Position numbers and translations under genes: made by a program. Under the pieces are notes generated by a model. The model searched no databases. It was not told the DNA's origin and worked only from the letters and a program-made list of their open reading frames with translations. From the NCBI GenBank assembly GCA_016938875.1, contig JAFGTV010000040.1, positions 1-64,000 of the forward strand: a stretch of 64,000 bases of DNA, read 5' to 3'. Positions 25,468 through 35,175 of this stretch are shown piece after piece; the first letter of the stretch is position 1; the number at the start of each line of letters is the position of its first letter. The stretch is from Paracoccaceae bacterium (GTDB lineage Bacteria; Pseudomonadota; Alphaproteobacteria; Rhodobacterales; Rhodobacteraceae).

Positions 25468-26694
25468 ATGCAAAACAACATTCGCAGTGAAAGTGCCCGG
25501 TCTTTGGCGAGGGTGGAACGGGGAAACCTGTGCTCTGGCTGCGGTGCGTGTGCATTGATTGCACCCGACAAGATCAAGATGGAAATCCAGCCCCCCGGAT
25601 ATCTGCGCCCGTGCCAAACCGGGGGGGTGACCGAAGAGCAGGACCAGATGATTGCCCAGGTTTGTCCCGGGCTTGGGCAAACCGTGATCGCGGGCGACCG
25701 TCCGGATGATCCCCTCTGGGGGCCGTATCTTGAGATGCATGTCGGATACGCAACGGATCCGGCCTTGCGCCACACCGCATCGTCCGGCGGGGCGCTGTCG
25801 GCGGTCCTGGTCCATCTGTTGAAAACCGGGCAGGTCGATGCGGTCGTGCAGACCGGCGCCGCTGCGGATGTGCCAAACGCCAATGCCGCGGTGCTCTCGC
25901 GGGATGAACGCGCGGTATTCGATGCGGCCGGGTCGCGCTATGCACCGTCGGCGCCACTGGCGGCGCTTGCTCCGCTCCTGAACGGCGAAGGACGCTTTGC
26001 CTTTGTCGGCAAGCCGTGCGATGTCGCGGCCTTGCGGGCGTTGGCGGCGCGGGATCCCCGCATCGATGATCGTATCCCGGTGATGCTGTCGTTTTTTTGT
26101 GCGGGCGTGCCCTCGCTGACGGGCAGCGCCGCGGTGATCGAGGCATTGGGAACCACGCTGGCCGACACCCGGGCCTTTCGCTATCGGGGCAATGGCTGGC
26201 CGGGCCGTGCGACTGCCACGCTCAACAATGGCAGCACTCTGTCGATGAGCTATCACGATAGCTGGGGCATGATCCTGTCGCGCCATGTTCAACATCGCTG
26301 CAAGATATGTGCCGACGGCACCGGCACCGCGGCGGATATCGTCTGCGCGGATGCCTGGGTCAGCGACGCGGCCGGATATCCGCTTTTCGAGGAACGCGAT
26401 GGGATCAGCCTGATCGTGTCGCGCACCGAAAAAGGGGCGGCCATGCTTGCCGCGGCAGCACAGGCGGGGGAAATTCAGCTGGAAAAGTTCGATACGTCGA
26501 ACCTGGCAAGCATTCAGCCCGGTCAGACCGTCCGCCGCCGGGCGCTGCTGGCGCGGTTGTTGGCGCTTCGCTGTCTTGGCCGGGCGACGCCGCGCTATCG
26601 CGGGCTGCACCTGGTGGCCGCTGCCCGACAAAATTCACCCGCAAGGAACATGAGAAATTTCTGGGGGATGGTGCGCCGTTCACTGACCCGTTGA
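25468..26694 (+). CDS. FrhB/FdhB-type iron-sulfur flavoprotein (coenzyme F420 hydrogenase beta-like)
   Basis: 408 residues. The N-terminal CSGCGAC motif is part of a 4Fe-4S site. The GYATDPALRHTASSGGALSAVL block and the KPCDVAALRAL block are hallmarks of the FrhB/FdhB beta family, and HRCKICADGTGTAADIVCADAW adds further Cys ligands. F420-dependent metabolism is not expected in Rhodobacteraceae, so the name describes family only. Bacterial members are often found in polysaccharide loci, sometimes beside pyruvyl transferases. Together with the GMC enzyme it suggests a redox step on the surface glycan. Confidence 0.78.
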   Translation: MQNNIRSESARSLARVERGNLCSGCGACALIAPDKIKMEIQPPGYLRPCQTGGVTEEQDQMIAQVCPGLGQTVIAGDRPDDPLWGPYLEMHVGYATDPALRHTASSGGALSAVLVHLLKTGQVDAVVQTGAAADVPNANAAVLSRDERAVFDAAGSRYAPSAPLAALAPLLNGEGRFAFVGKPCDVAALRALAARDPRIDDRIPVMLSFFCAGVPSLTGSAAVIEALGTTLADTRAFRYRGNGWPGRATATLNNGSTLSMSYHDSWGMILSRHVQHRCKICADGTGTAADIVCADAWVSDAAGYPLFEERDGISLIVSRTEKGAAMLAAAAQAGEIQLEKFDTSNLASIQPGQTVRRRALLARLLALRCLGRATPRYRGLHLVAAARQNSPARNMRNFWGMVRRSLTR

Positions 26695-26848
26695 AAACAC
26701 GCCCGATATTTCGACATTGCCCCCTTTGCCCGCGCGTCCGGGCATGGCGCCATTTCATAGAAACGACGCGTCTTGGCCTTGTTTCCAAACTGAATCTGCA
26801 TGTTACTGTTCGACCTGTAATCCAACAACCCAAGGCGAGGCTGGTTTC

Positions 26849-28378
26849 GTGAAGGCGTCTGATCGCAAAAGGATTGTGTACAGCCGACAGCAACTTCGCG
26901 AGTCACCCGACGTGGAACCGACCGTTCCCGAGGCTGCGAACGATCCCCAGGGCCAGCCCGAAGCGCATCAAGGCCGCCCGAAAGGGGCCCGCACCCGGTC
27001 CACGCCCGCTGGGGCAGATGCCACGGACCTGCAGAAAAAACAGCGCAGCTATGCCGCGCTTTGGGCCACCGTGTTCCTTGTCAGCCTGCTCTTCCCAATT
27101 CGAATTCATGCTGGTCCTGTCCTTTTGTTCCCCTACAGGCTGTGGCTGCTGATCCTGTTCGTGCCGCTTTTCATGATTTTGGTCACGGGGCGCGCCGGGC
27201 GCATGATCCTGGTTGATTGGCTGATGCTGGGGGCCGCGATCTGGGGGATGCTGGCCCTGGCTGTGAACCAGGTGGGGCATGGCCCGATCGACTTGGCCAT
27301 CGAGCCTGCGGGGGTCTACATGCTGGAAAGCTTTGGCGCCTATATGCTGGGCAGGGTCGCCATACGCTCCCAAGAGGATTTCATCGCGTTCGTGCGAAAA
27401 TTCTTTCTGATTTGTCTGGTGCTGCTGCCTTTTGCCATGCTGGAAAGCGTGACCAGAACCCCTGTCATGCTCTCCCTGATCGGAGAGCGGGGGGCGGCGG
27501 TGGATGCCGGGATTCGTATGGGCCTGCGGCGCGCGCAGACGGTGTTCGAGCACCCGATCCTTTTCGGCGCGTTCGCCTCCACGGGCCTTGGCCTGGTCTG
27601 GTATGCGCTCTTTCCAGAGGCGGGGGTATTTCGGCGCGCCTTGGTCACGCTTGTCATAATCGCGACCTCGTTCTTCTCGCTGTCGACCGGGGCCATGTTC
27701 GCGATGGTGATGCAGCTGGTCTTTATCACGTGGGAATTGGTCACGCGGCCCTATCGCTATCGCTGGCGGGTCTTTGCGGCGATCGTTATCGGCGCCTACG
27801 TCCTCATCGACCAGTTCACCACCAAGTCGCCGTTCCACCTTTTGGTCAACTACGCCAGTTTCAGTTCGGGAAGCGCCTATAACCGGATCCGTATCTGGGA
27901 CTATGGCATGGACAATGTGTGGGCCAATCCGGTGTTCGGACTTGGGTTGAACTCGGTCAATTGGGTCCGTCCCTCGTGGATGAGCGCAAGCGTCGACAAC
28001 TTTTGGCTGAACATGACGCTGAACTACGGAATTCCCTGTTTTCTGATGCTCAGCCTGGCGCTGATTCTGACGGTGAAAAACGTATCCCGTTTCGAGTTGA
28101 CCGATGCGCGCGACAGGGCGTGCCGGGCCGCATATCTGACCGCGTTCGGCGGTCTGGTCGTGGCCGGCAGCACGGTGCACTACTGGAAGGCCACCTACGC
28201 GTTCATCATGTTCTTTTTCGGAACCGCGATCTGGATATTCACCGGCGGTGCGAAAACCGACACCCAGACGCCAGCCGCGCCCACGGCATCCCGGGGCAGC
28301 ACGACCCGTGGCCCATCGTCGAACCGCGCGCCGACCGTTCGCCCCCCTCGTCACTCTGTGAACCGGAAACCACAATGA
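26849..28378 (+). CDS. O-antigen ligase/polymerase-like membrane protein
   Basis: About 509 residues with roughly ten to twelve membrane helices after a charged, Pro/Gln-rich N-terminus of about 65 residues. A large periplasmic loop contains the RIRIWDYGMDNVWANPVFGLGLNS segment typical of the Wzy/WaaL superfamily (O-antigen ligase domain). A start at GTG 26849 is proposed because AAGGCGAGG precedes it; an ATG at 26717 would add an unlikely Cys-rich stretch. It probably polymerises or ligates the repeat unit in the periplasm. Its stop overlaps the next start as ATGA. Confidence 0.78.
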   Translation: MKASDRKRIVYSRQQLRESPDVEPTVPEAANDPQGQPEAHQGRPKGARTRSTPAGADATDLQKKQRSYAALWATVFLVSLLFPIRIHAGPVLLFPYRLWLLILFVPLFMILVTGRAGRMILVDWLMLGAAIWGMLALAVNQVGHGPIDLAIEPAGVYMLESFGAYMLGRVAIRSQEDFIAFVRKFFLICLVLLPFAMLESVTRTPVMLSLIGERGAAVDAGIRMGLRRAQTVFEHPILFGAFASTGLGLVWYALFPEAGVFRRALVTLVIIATSFFSLSTGAMFAMVMQLVFITWELVTRPYRYRWRVFAAIVIGAYVLIDQFTTKSPFHLLVNYASFSSGSAYNRIRIWDYGMDNVWANPVFGLGLNSVNWVRPSWMSASVDNFWLNMTLNYGIPCFLMLSLALILTVKNVSRFELTDARDRACRAAYLTAFGGLVVAGSTVHYWKATYAFIMFFFGTAIWIFTGGAKTDTQTPAAPTASRGSTTRGPSSNRAPTVRPPRHSVNRKPQ

Positions 28379-29586
28379 AAGTCTTGTTTGTTGCCCCGCG
28401 TCTGAACGGCGATGGCGTTGGCGAAGTGCGCAAATCCTTTGAATTGTTGCAGGCGCTTATCCCGTTGGCCGAGGTCACGGTTCTGGCGCTCGAAAACCGA
28501 ATTGCGCGACCGCTCAAGCAACAGCTCACCGAGTGCGAGGTGATCACCTTTCAGGAACCGATCTGGACACGGTGGCGGGGGCGCCTTGCCTCGATGCTCA
28601 AGCCCGAGATCATCGCGTTCAATGGCTGTGTCCGCCGGTGGTATCGGCAATCGGGTCGTCAATTCGATATTGCCCACCAGATCCTGCCCGCAGGCGCGCG
28701 TTACCCGTCTGCGCTGCGCGGTCTCGGGCTGCCCTATGTCATAGGGCCGGTCGGCGGCAGCCTGAGCACCCCCGAGGCGTTCAAGAAAGAGATGGAGTCC
28801 GAGGCCTGGTTTACGCGGTTCAGGGCGCTGGACACTGTCAGGCTGCGGTATGATCCGTGGTTGCGCGCCAGTTATCGCAATGCGGATCTGGTCTTGGGGG
28901 TGGCGCCCTACATGCGTGAAACCTTGTCCGATCTTCCGATACGGCGCTTTGAACCGTTTTTGCGGCTTGGGGTCCATGCCCTGGCCCCGGCGCGACCCAG
29001 AACCTACGTCCCGGGCGAGTTGAAGTTGCTGCATGTCGGCCGTGCGGTTCGCACGAAAGGTCTGCGCGAAAGCATTCGCGCCTTGGCGGAACTCCCGGAT
29101 CTGCCCAAGGTCACGCTGACCTGCGTCGGCGACGGCGAAGAGCTGCCCTTTTGCAAGGCAGAGGCGCAACGCCTGGGCGTGGCGGACCGCGTTTTCTTTG
29201 TCGGAAAGCAGCCGCGCGAGCGTGTCGAGGATTTCTATCGTGACTGTGACGCGCTGCTGTTCCCCAGTTTCCGCGAATCCATGGGTGGTGTCCTTTACGA
29301 GGCCATGAATTGGGGCATGCCGATTATTACCGTGCGCCGTGGCGGCCCCGACTGGATCGTGGATGAGACCTGTGGGCTAAAGGTTCCGGTGACGACCCCG
29401 GAACGGATGCCAAAGGACCTGGCGACGGCGATCCGGACGCTGGCCGAGGATCCCGAGCTTTGCCAACGGCTTGGGCAAAACGGCCGCGACCACCTGGAGC
29501 GAGAGGCCCTTTGGTCCAGCAAGGCGCAGAAACTGGTGTCCCTCTACGAAGAGGTCCTGGCGGCCAGGGCCGCCGAAAAAGCCTGA
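28375..29586 (+). CDS. Family 4 glycosyltransferase (GT-B)
   Basis: 403 residues. The N-terminal domain begins MKVLFVAPRLNGDGVGEVRKSFELLQAL and contains GPVGGSLSTPEAFKKE. The C-terminal nucleotide-sugar domain has LKLLHVGRAVRTKGLRESI, FFVGKQPRERVEDFYRDCDALLFPS and the ESMGGVLYEAMNWGMPII motif with the conserved E-x7-E pattern of GT4. Its ATG overlaps the ligase stop (ATGA). It likely transfers a sugar in repeat-unit assembly on the cytoplasmic side. Confidence 0.88.
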   Translation: MKVLFVAPRLNGDGVGEVRKSFELLQALIPLAEVTVLALENRIARPLKQQLTECEVITFQEPIWTRWRGRLASMLKPEIIAFNGCVRRWYRQSGRQFDIAHQILPAGARYPSALRGLGLPYVIGPVGGSLSTPEAFKKEMESEAWFTRFRALDTVRLRYDPWLRASYRNADLVLGVAPYMRETLSDLPIRRFEPFLRLGVHALAPARPRTYVPGELKLLHVGRAVRTKGLRESIRALAELPDLPKVTLTCVGDGEELPFCKAEAQRLGVADRVFFVGKQPRERVEDFYRDCDALLFPSFRESMGGVLYEAMNWGMPIITVRRGGPDWIVDETCGLKVPVTTPERMPKDLATAIRTLAEDPELCQRLGQNGRDHLEREALWSSKAQKLVSLYEEVLAARAAEKA

Positions 29587-29632
29587 AGCGCGCTTTGGCG
29601 GCGCCCTGGAAAATTTGCGAAAGGCCATCCAG

Positions 29633-30619
29633 ATGCCAACAGAAACGGCCCACACTCTGCTCTTGCATGTTGGTTTTCCAAAGGCTGGTTCGACCTGGTT
29701 GCAACGCAGCCTTTTTACCAAACCTCAGACGGGGTTTTGCAGCCCATGGGGCGAGCAGGCCCCGCAACTGATCGAGCATGTCCGCGTCACCGACACGTTC
29801 ATTTTCGATGAAAAGCTCGAAGACCTGCGGAAGTCTTATGAGGTTGGTTTTTCCGAGGCGCACCGCAATGGTTTGACCCCGGTCTTGTCTTTCGAGCACC
29901 TCTTGGTCGATCCGATGGGGGGATCCGTCGACCGGCGCGAAGGGGTGCGGCGTCTGCGCGATCTCTTTCCCGACGCTAAAATCCTGTTGGTCATCAGAGA
30001 ACAGAAATCAATCATCCTGTCCGCCTATCTGGAACACCTGCGCCGTGGCTTTCCGACGAAACTGGATCGTTTCATGGGGTTTGACGACCTTAGACAACCG
30101 GGTTTCGGGTGTTCTTGCCCGCTGGACCTGTTTCTTTACGATCGTCTGATCACGTATCTGCACGAAAACTTCGGCCGTGAAAACACGCTGATCCTCCCCC
30201 TTGAGATGATGGGAAAGACGCAGTTCCTGGAGGCGCTTTATGACTTCATGGGGATGAGTGTCGAGGGCAGGACGCTTCCGGCCATGGCCAACAAAGAGCG
30301 CCAGGCCCGCAAAAGCGATTTGGTTTTCCTGCGCCGTCTCAACTACATCGGGATGAGCCGTTATGCGAGCAAAGGAAAGGACTCCTTGTTGCGCAAGGCC
30401 GCCTATGGGCTCAATCTCGCGCTCAACCCCCTGACGCCGGAAAAGCTGGCCAATTCCAACCGGCAAAAGTTGAAAGACCAGATCCAAGGTTATGTCGGGT
30501 CATATTTCGAGGACAGCAATCAAAGAACCGCTGAAATCCTGGGGATAGATCTGGCGGCTTATGGATATTCCACGCCCAAAGACGAACCCGCCCCAGGTTC
30601 TCTGGCCGGCAAGGTGTGA
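29633..30619 (+). CDS. Sulfotransferase (PAPS-dependent) of the surface polysaccharide operon
   Basis: 328 residues. The N-terminal HVGFPKAGSTWLQRSLF is the 5'-phosphosulfate-binding loop. LLVIREQKSIILSAYLEHLRRG corresponds to the 3'-phosphate-binding RxxxxxxxS helix. This fold sulfates sugars or other hydroxyls using PAPS. AAAGG lies eight bases before the ATG at 29633. It is the last gene of the operon starting at 23851, so a sulfated surface glycan, common in marine bacteria, is the most likely product. Confidence 0.8.
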   Translation: MPTETAHTLLLHVGFPKAGSTWLQRSLFTKPQTGFCSPWGEQAPQLIEHVRVTDTFIFDEKLEDLRKSYEVGFSEAHRNGLTPVLSFEHLLVDPMGGSVDRREGVRRLRDLFPDAKILLVIREQKSIILSAYLEHLRRGFPTKLDRFMGFDDLRQPGFGCSCPLDLFLYDRLITYLHENFGRENTLILPLEMMGKTQFLEALYDFMGMSVEGRTLPAMANKERQARKSDLVFLRRLNYIGMSRYASKGKDSLLRKAAYGLNLALNPLTPEKLANSNRQKLKDQIQGYVGSYFEDSNQRTAEILGIDLAAYGYSTPKDEPAPGSLAGKV

Positions 30620-30788
30620 TTCCACCTTGGGTATCTGCCGTCTTTTGCCAAAGAGTTGATCGCGGCCCGTGCTGTGCAGGCGGGGTGGTCGGATCGACCG
30701 CCTGCCCGGGGATGGCCGCGGGCAACCCACTTTTCGCTCACAATCGCGTCAGATCGGGCGTCTGCGATCATTCGACATATGATGTAGT

Positions 30789-30794
30789 TATAAT
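30789..30794 (+). promoter_or_regulatory. Candidate -10 element upstream of the DsrE-like gene
   Basis: A perfect TATAAT sits in an AT-rich stretch 57 bases before the ATG at 30851. No convincing -35 hexamer is found at the normal spacing, so the assignment is tentative. Confidence 0.35.
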
Positions 30795-30850
30795 ATATCT
30801 TTATGCTCTCCTCCAGTTGTTGAAACCGCATTGCCCAAGGGGAGATTCAA

Positions 30851-31285
30851 ATGCTCAAGACACTCAAGATGACGGCGGTGGCGCTGGTGCTGGCCGCGGG
30901 GCCCGCGATGGCCAAGGACGCACTCAAGCTGGTGACGGTGGTGACCGACGCCAACCCGCAGACCCAGTTGATGGGCATGGTTCTGATCAATCAGGCCATC
31001 GATCGCGGCGTGCCGACGCGCATCCTGCTGTGCGGCCCGGCCGCCGACATGGCGCTGAAGGATGCGCCCGAAACCGCCACCGCGCCGCAGCCGCCCAAGG
31101 GGGCCAGCCCCCAGGCCCTGTTGATGGCCGCGATGAAAAAGGGCGCCAAGGCAGAGGTTTGCGCGATCTACCTGCCGGGCAAGGGCGCTGGCCCCGAGGT
31201 GTTGTTGGACGGCGTGACCGTTGCCCAGCCGCCCGCCATGGCAAAGACGCTGCTGGATCGCCAGGCGCGCGTCTGGTCGTTCTAG
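30851..31285 (+). CDS. Periplasmic DsrE/DsrF-like protein
   Basis: 144 residues. A Sec signal peptide (MLKTLKMTAVALVLAAGPAMA) is followed by a DsrE-like alpha/beta domain (KLVTVVTDANPQTQLMGMVLINQAIDRGVPTRILLCG). A Cys at the L-L-C-G position and another in AEVCAIYL may be redox- or sulfur-active. AAGGGGAG precedes the ATG. Such proteins often occur near thiosulfate or cytochrome genes; here the next gene is a cytochrome b561. Confidence 0.72.
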   Translation: MLKTLKMTAVALVLAAGPAMAKDALKLVTVVTDANPQTQLMGMVLINQAIDRGVPTRILLCGPAADMALKDAPETATAPQPPKGASPQALLMAAMKKGAKAEVCAIYLPGKGAGPEVLLDGVTVAQPPAMAKTLLDRQARVWSF

Positions 31286-31492
31286 GCGGAACATGGTCCG
31301 GGGGTGGGCGGTGCGGTGGGCATGCTTCGCTCAGCCGCACCCCCGCCTTGGCGGTTTTCACCTACTCTTGAGGGGGTGGGGATTGTCGCCGTCCCGGTCG
31401 CGGGCTAAGGCCGGGCCGGCGCGTATGCTATCGCCTGACCGCCGGGTATGGCCGGCAGGGACGTATTGTTACTGATCATCGGAGGGACATGG

Positions 31493-31981
31493 ATGTCGGT
31501 CTCGGGTTACTCGCGGATGCAGATCCGCCTGCACTGGGCGGTTGTGGTTCTGCTTGCTGTGCAATTTCTTCTTGGTGGCGGCATGGAATCGGCCTTTGGC
31601 CGCTTTCTGGAGACCGGCGAAAAATCCCTGGGGTTTTTCGTGGCGATCCATATCGGTGCCGGTGTGCTGGTGCTGATCTTTGCGTTCTGGCGCATTGCGC
31701 TGCGCATGCTGCACGGGGTGCCGGCGCATGATCCGTCGCATTCGCCCGCGCAGGTGATGGTGGCCCGTGTGACCTATGGGCTGTTCTACCTGCTGATGGT
31801 GCTGCTGCCGGTGTCGGGCATGATTGCCTGGTCGCAAGGCTCGGCGCTGGCGGGCAATGTGCACGCGGTGCTGCGGGTGTTGATGATGGTGCTGATCATC
31901 GTGCACGTTCTGGCCGCGCTGGCCGGGCAGTTCATCAAGAAGGATGGCACCCTGGTGCGGATGATGAAACCGGTCGAGTGA
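31493..31981 (+). CDS. Cytochrome b561-family diheme membrane protein
   Basis: 162 residues with four membrane helices. The RMQIRLHWAVVVLLAVQFLL helix supplies one His, VAIHIGAGVLVLIFAFWRIALR another, and later helices carry GNVHAVLRVLMMVLIIVHVLAAL with two more, consistent with two b-type hemes. The ATG at 31493 follows GGAGGGACATGG. It probably transfers electrons between quinol and a periplasmic partner, possibly associated with the DsrE-like protein upstream. Confidence 0.85.
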   Translation: MSVSGYSRMQIRLHWAVVVLLAVQFLLGGGMESAFGRFLETGEKSLGFFVAIHIGAGVLVLIFAFWRIALRMLHGVPAHDPSHSPAQVMVARVTYGLFYLLMVLLPVSGMIAWSQGSALAGNVHAVLRVLMMVLIIVHVLAALAGQFIKKDGTLVRMMKPVE

Positions 31982-31991
31982 CCGGGGGCGG

Positions 31992-32756
31992 TCAGCCCAG
32001 AAAGGCGCGCACCGCGGCCTCGAAGTCGCGCGGTTTCTCGGCGTGGAGCCAATGGCCCACGCCGGGAATTTTCGCAAAACGTGCGGCGGGGAACAGCGCC
32101 TTGATCCGGGGGCGATGTTCAGGGCGGACATAGTCCGACAACGCGCCCGACAAGAACAGCGTGGGCCCGTCAAAGGGCCCCGCAACCTCCTCGGGCCAGC
32201 CGATGATATGGGGCATCTCGGCATCCAGCACGTCGAGGTTCAGCCGCCATTCCGGCGGCACGGCTTTCAGGTCCAGCGATTGCAGCAAAAAGGCGCGCAC
32301 CGACGCGTCAGGCACCGTGCGCGCCAGCGCCTGGTCGGCCTCGCCGCGGCGGGTGATCGTGGCCAGATCCAGGGCGCGCATCGCCGCGATCAGATGCGCC
32401 TGGGTGTGGGTATAGGCCACCGGGGCGATATCGGCCACGATCAGGCGGTTGACCTTGGCCGGATGGGTCAGCGCCAGCACCATCGCCGCCTTGCCCCCCA
32501 TGGAATGGCCCAGCACGTCGGCCTGCCCGCCATGGGCGTCGATCACCTGGGCCAGATCCTGGGCCAGATCGGGATAGCGGTGATGGGGGAGTTGGGGGCT
32601 GGCGCCGTGGTTGCGCATGTCCACCGCGATCACCTGGCGCGCATCCGACAGCCGTTTCGCGATCACCCCCCAGTTTCGCGCCGAGCCGAAAAGGCCGTGC
32701 GCGATCAGCAGGGGTGGGGCGTCGGTCGGGGTGCCGTGGATCTGGGTTGCGAGCAT
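31992..32756 (-). CDS. Alpha/beta-hydrolase (YbfF-like esterase)
   Basis: 254 residues. PPLLIAHGLFGSARNWG carries the oxyanion HG motif, DMRNHGASP follows, and GHSMGGKAAM holds the nucleophile Ser in G-x-S-x-G. The acidic residue is probably in LFLSGALSDYV, and GVGHWLHAEKP carries the catalytic His. It resembles E. coli YbfF acyl-thioesterase/esterase. The start at 32756 fits the family N-terminus. It ends ten bases from the stop of the convergent cytochrome gene. Confidence 0.85.
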   Translation of the reverse strand: MLATQIHGTPTDAPPLLIAHGLFGSARNWGVIAKRLSDARQVIAVDMRNHGASPQLPHHRYPDLAQDLAQVIDAHGGQADVLGHSMGGKAAMVLALTHPAKVNRLIVADIAPVAYTHTQAHLIAAMRALDLATITRRGEADQALARTVPDASVRAFLLQSLDLKAVPPEWRLNLDVLDAEMPHIIGWPEEVAGPFDGPTLFLSGALSDYVRPEHRPRIKALFPAARFAKIPGVGHWLHAEKPRDFEAAVRAFLG

Positions 32757-32876
32757 GGGCAATGAATAGCGCCCCCTGGGCCTGTCGGCCAGAGAGGTTT
32801 CAACGCCCCGGGGCGTTGCCCGGGTGGCGGGATCGGATTTGGGTATGTGCCCCAAGCAAAAGGGCAGGGTGCGTGA

Positions 32877-32900
32877 AAAAGGGGGCCAAGGCCCCCTTTT
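32877..32900 (-). terminator. Palindromic terminator downstream of glyA
   Basis: AAAAGGGGGCC (32877-32887) and GGCCCCCTTTT (32890-32900) form an 11-bp stem with A/T runs on both sides, 23 bases beyond the glyA stop. The shape works on either strand; reading from glyA it is a standard intrinsic terminator. Confidence 0.82.
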
Positions 32901-32922
32901 GATGTCGGGTTTTGTGCCGCGA

Positions 32923-34215
32923 TCAGAGGTCGGGATAGATCGGGAAGCGCGCGCAGAGCGCCTGAACCTCGGATTTCACCTGTTCCTCTACGGCCGCATT
33001 GCCCTCTTCGCCATTGGCGGCCAGGCCATCGACGACCTGGGTGATCCATTTGCCGATCTGGGTGAACTCGGCCTCGCCAAAGCCGCGCGTGGTTCCGGCG
33101 GGCGAGCCCAGCCGGATGCCGCTGGTGATGGTCGGTTTTTCGCTGTCGAAGGGGATGCCGTTCTTGTTGCAGGTGATATGGGCGCGGCCCAGGGCCTTTT
33201 CGGTGGCGTTGCCCTTGACCCCCTTGGGCCGCAGGTCGACCAGCAGAACGTGGCTGTCGGTGCCGCCGGTGACGATGTCCAGACCGCCCGCGACCAGCGC
33301 GGCACCCAGGGCCTGGGCGTTCTTGATCACCTCTTTCTGATAGGTTTTGAATTCCGGGCGCAGCGCCTCGCCAAAGGCCACGGCCTTGCCCGCGATCACG
33401 TGCATCAGCGGGCCGCCCTGGATACCGGGGAAGATCGCCGAGTTGAACTTCTTGGCCAGCGCCTCGTCATTGGTCAGGATCATGCCGCCGCGCGGGCCGC
33501 GCAGGGTCTTGTGCGTGGTGGTGGTCGCGACATGGGCATGCGGGAAGGGCGAGGGGTAGAGCCCGGCCGCCACGAGGCCCGCGAAATGGGCCATGTCCAC
33601 CATCAGGTAGGCGCCGACCATATCGGCGATCTCGCGGAAGCGTTTGAAATCCAGGATCCGCGGAATGGCCGAGCCGCCCGCGATGATCATCTTGGGCTGG
33701 TGCTCCTTGGCCAGCGCCTCGATCTGGTCATAGTCCACTTGCAGGTCGCTTTCGCGCACACCGTATTGCACGGCGTTGAACCACTTGCCCGACTGGTTGG
33801 GTTTGGCGCCGTGGGTCAGGTGCCCGCCCGCATCCAGCGACATCCCCAGGATCGTGTCGCCCGGTTGCAGCAGCGCGGTGAACACGCCTTGGTTGGCCTG
33901 GCTGCCCGAATTGGGTTGGACATTGGCAAATTCCACGTCGAACAGCGTGCAGGCCCGTTCGATCGCCAGGTTTTCGGCGATATCCACGAACTGGCAGCCG
34001 CCGTAATAGCGCCGTCCGGGATAGCCTTCGGCGTATTTGTTGGTCATCACCGAGCCTTGCGCCTGCATCACGGCGCGGCTGACGATGTTTTCGCTGGCGA
34101 TCAGCTCGATCTCGTCGCGCTGGCGGCCCAGTTCCAGGCCGATGGCATGGGCGATCTCGGGGTCGCGGGTGGCGAGGGCTTCGGTGAAAAAGCCGCTGTC
34201 TTTGGGTGCGGTCAT
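32923..34215 (-). CDS. glyA: Serine hydroxymethyltransferase
   Basis: 430-residue PLP enzyme interconverting serine and glycine with tetrahydrofolate. Diagnostic blocks are [47 protein letters not shown] and [17 protein letters not shown] with the PLP Lys. AGGAG lies upstream of the ATG at 34215. Length and motifs fit the alphaproteobacterial enzyme. It is divergent from the NAD kinase and ends at a strong terminator. Confidence 0.95.
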   Translation of the reverse strand: MTAPKDSGFFTEALATRDPEIAHAIGLELGRQRDEIELIASENIVSRAVMQAQGSVMTNKYAEGYPGRRYYGGCQFVDIAENLAIERACTLFDVEFANVQPNSGSQANQGVFTALLQPGDTILGMSLDAGGHLTHGAKPNQSGKWFNAVQYGVRESDLQVDYDQIEALAKEHQPKMIIAGGSAIPRILDFKRFREIADMVGAYLMVDMAHFAGLVAAGLYPSPFPHAHVATTTTHKTLRGPRGGMILTNDEALAKKFNSAIFPGIQGGPLMHVIAGKAVAFGEALRPEFKTYQKEVIKNAQALGAALVAGGLDIVTGGTDSHVLLVDLRPKGVKGNATEKALGRAHITCNKNGIPFDSEKPTITSGIRLGSPAGTTRGFGEAEFTQIGKWITQVVDGLAANGEEGNAAVEEQVKSEVQALCARFPIYPDL

Positions 34216-34380
34216 GGTGATGTCTCCTGGTGGCGGCGGGGGCCGGATGGGCGCGGTTCTACCGGATGTGTGGATCGCGCAAAAGCCTTTATCGCGTGTC
34301 GGGATGCCTTGCGCGGGGCCCTTGTGTTTCCGATCCGCGCGGGCGATGACTCTCAGGAAACGCGCCAAGGGGGCAAGGTC

Positions 34381-35148
34381 ATGGCCACAGCACGCAAGAT
34401 CGCCTTTATGGCCAGCGAGACCGAGACCGCCGAAGAGGCGCTGGCCACGCTCAGCGCGCGCTATGGCCAGGTTCCCCCCGAAGCGGCCGACGTGATCGTC
34501 GCGCTGGGCGGAGACGGGTTCATGTTGCAAACGCTGCATGGCACCCAGGACCTGCCTGCGCCGGTCTATGGGATGAATTGCGGCACCATCGGCTTTTTGA
34601 TGAACGAGTATCACGCGGATGGGCTGGTGGCCCGGCTGGAGGCCGCCGAGGAGGCGATTCTGAACCCGCTGCGCATGCGCGCGACCCGCCCCGATGGCAC
34701 CATTGTCGAGGCGCTGGCGATCAACGAGGTCAGCCTTTTGCGCGCCGGCCCCCAGGCGGCCAAGCTGCGCATCACCGTGGATGGCCGCGTCCGGCTGGAA
34801 GAGTTGGTTTGCGACGGGGCGCTGGTGGCGACGCCTGCGGGCTCGACCGCCTATAACTATTCCGCGCACGGGCCGATCCTGCCGATCGGATCGGACGTGC
34901 TGGCGCTGACGGCGGTGGCACCGTTCCGGCCCCGGCGCTGGCGCGGTGCGTTGTTGCCCAAGCGGGCCAAGGTGCGCATCGACGTGCTGCAGCCCAAGAA
35001 ACGGCCCGTCATGGCCGAGGGCGACAGTCGCGGCGCAGGCGTCGTGATCGCGGTCGAGATCGCGTCAGACCCTGCGATCAAGCATCGCATCCTGTTCGAT
35101 CCGGGCCATGGCCTGGAAGAGCGGCTGATCCGCGAACAGTTCGTCTAG
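34381..35148 (+). CDS. nadK: NAD kinase
   Basis: 255 residues, phosphorylates NAD to [20 protein letters not shown] is the GGDG motif, [15 protein letters not shown] the NAD-binding loop, [10 protein letters not shown] the NE/D motif and [22 protein letters not shown] the second conserved block. An A/G-rich ribosome site (AAGGGGGCAAGG) precedes the ATG at 34381. The open frame extends far upstream, but there it reads antisense to glyA. Confidence 0.92.
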   Translation: MATARKIAFMASETETAEEALATLSARYGQVPPEAADVIVALGGDGFMLQTLHGTQDLPAPVYGMNCGTIGFLMNEYHADGLVARLEAAEEAILNPLRMRATRPDGTIVEALAINEVSLLRAGPQAAKLRITVDGRVRLEELVCDGALVATPAGSTAYNYSAHGPILPIGSDVLALTAVAPFRPRRWRGALLPKRAKVRIDVLQPKKRPVMAEGDSRGAGVVIAVEIASDPAIKHRILFDPGHGLEERLIREQFV

Positions 35149-35175
35149 GGCGACTTCGGGCTGCGCGGGGCGGGT

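Noticed and set aside
23568-25883. Minus-strand frame of about 770 codons
   Set aside because: It is antisense to the GMC oxidoreductase and to the start of the FrhB gene; composition is shadow-like.
25468-26694. Call as a true F420-reducing hydrogenase subunit
   Set aside because: Only the beta-subunit family is present; hydrogenase large and small subunits and F420 synthesis are not in the window.
32824-34380. Upstream extension of the NAD kinase frame over glyA
   Set aside because: NAD kinase family length and a local ribosome site place the start at 34381; the rest is antisense to glyA.
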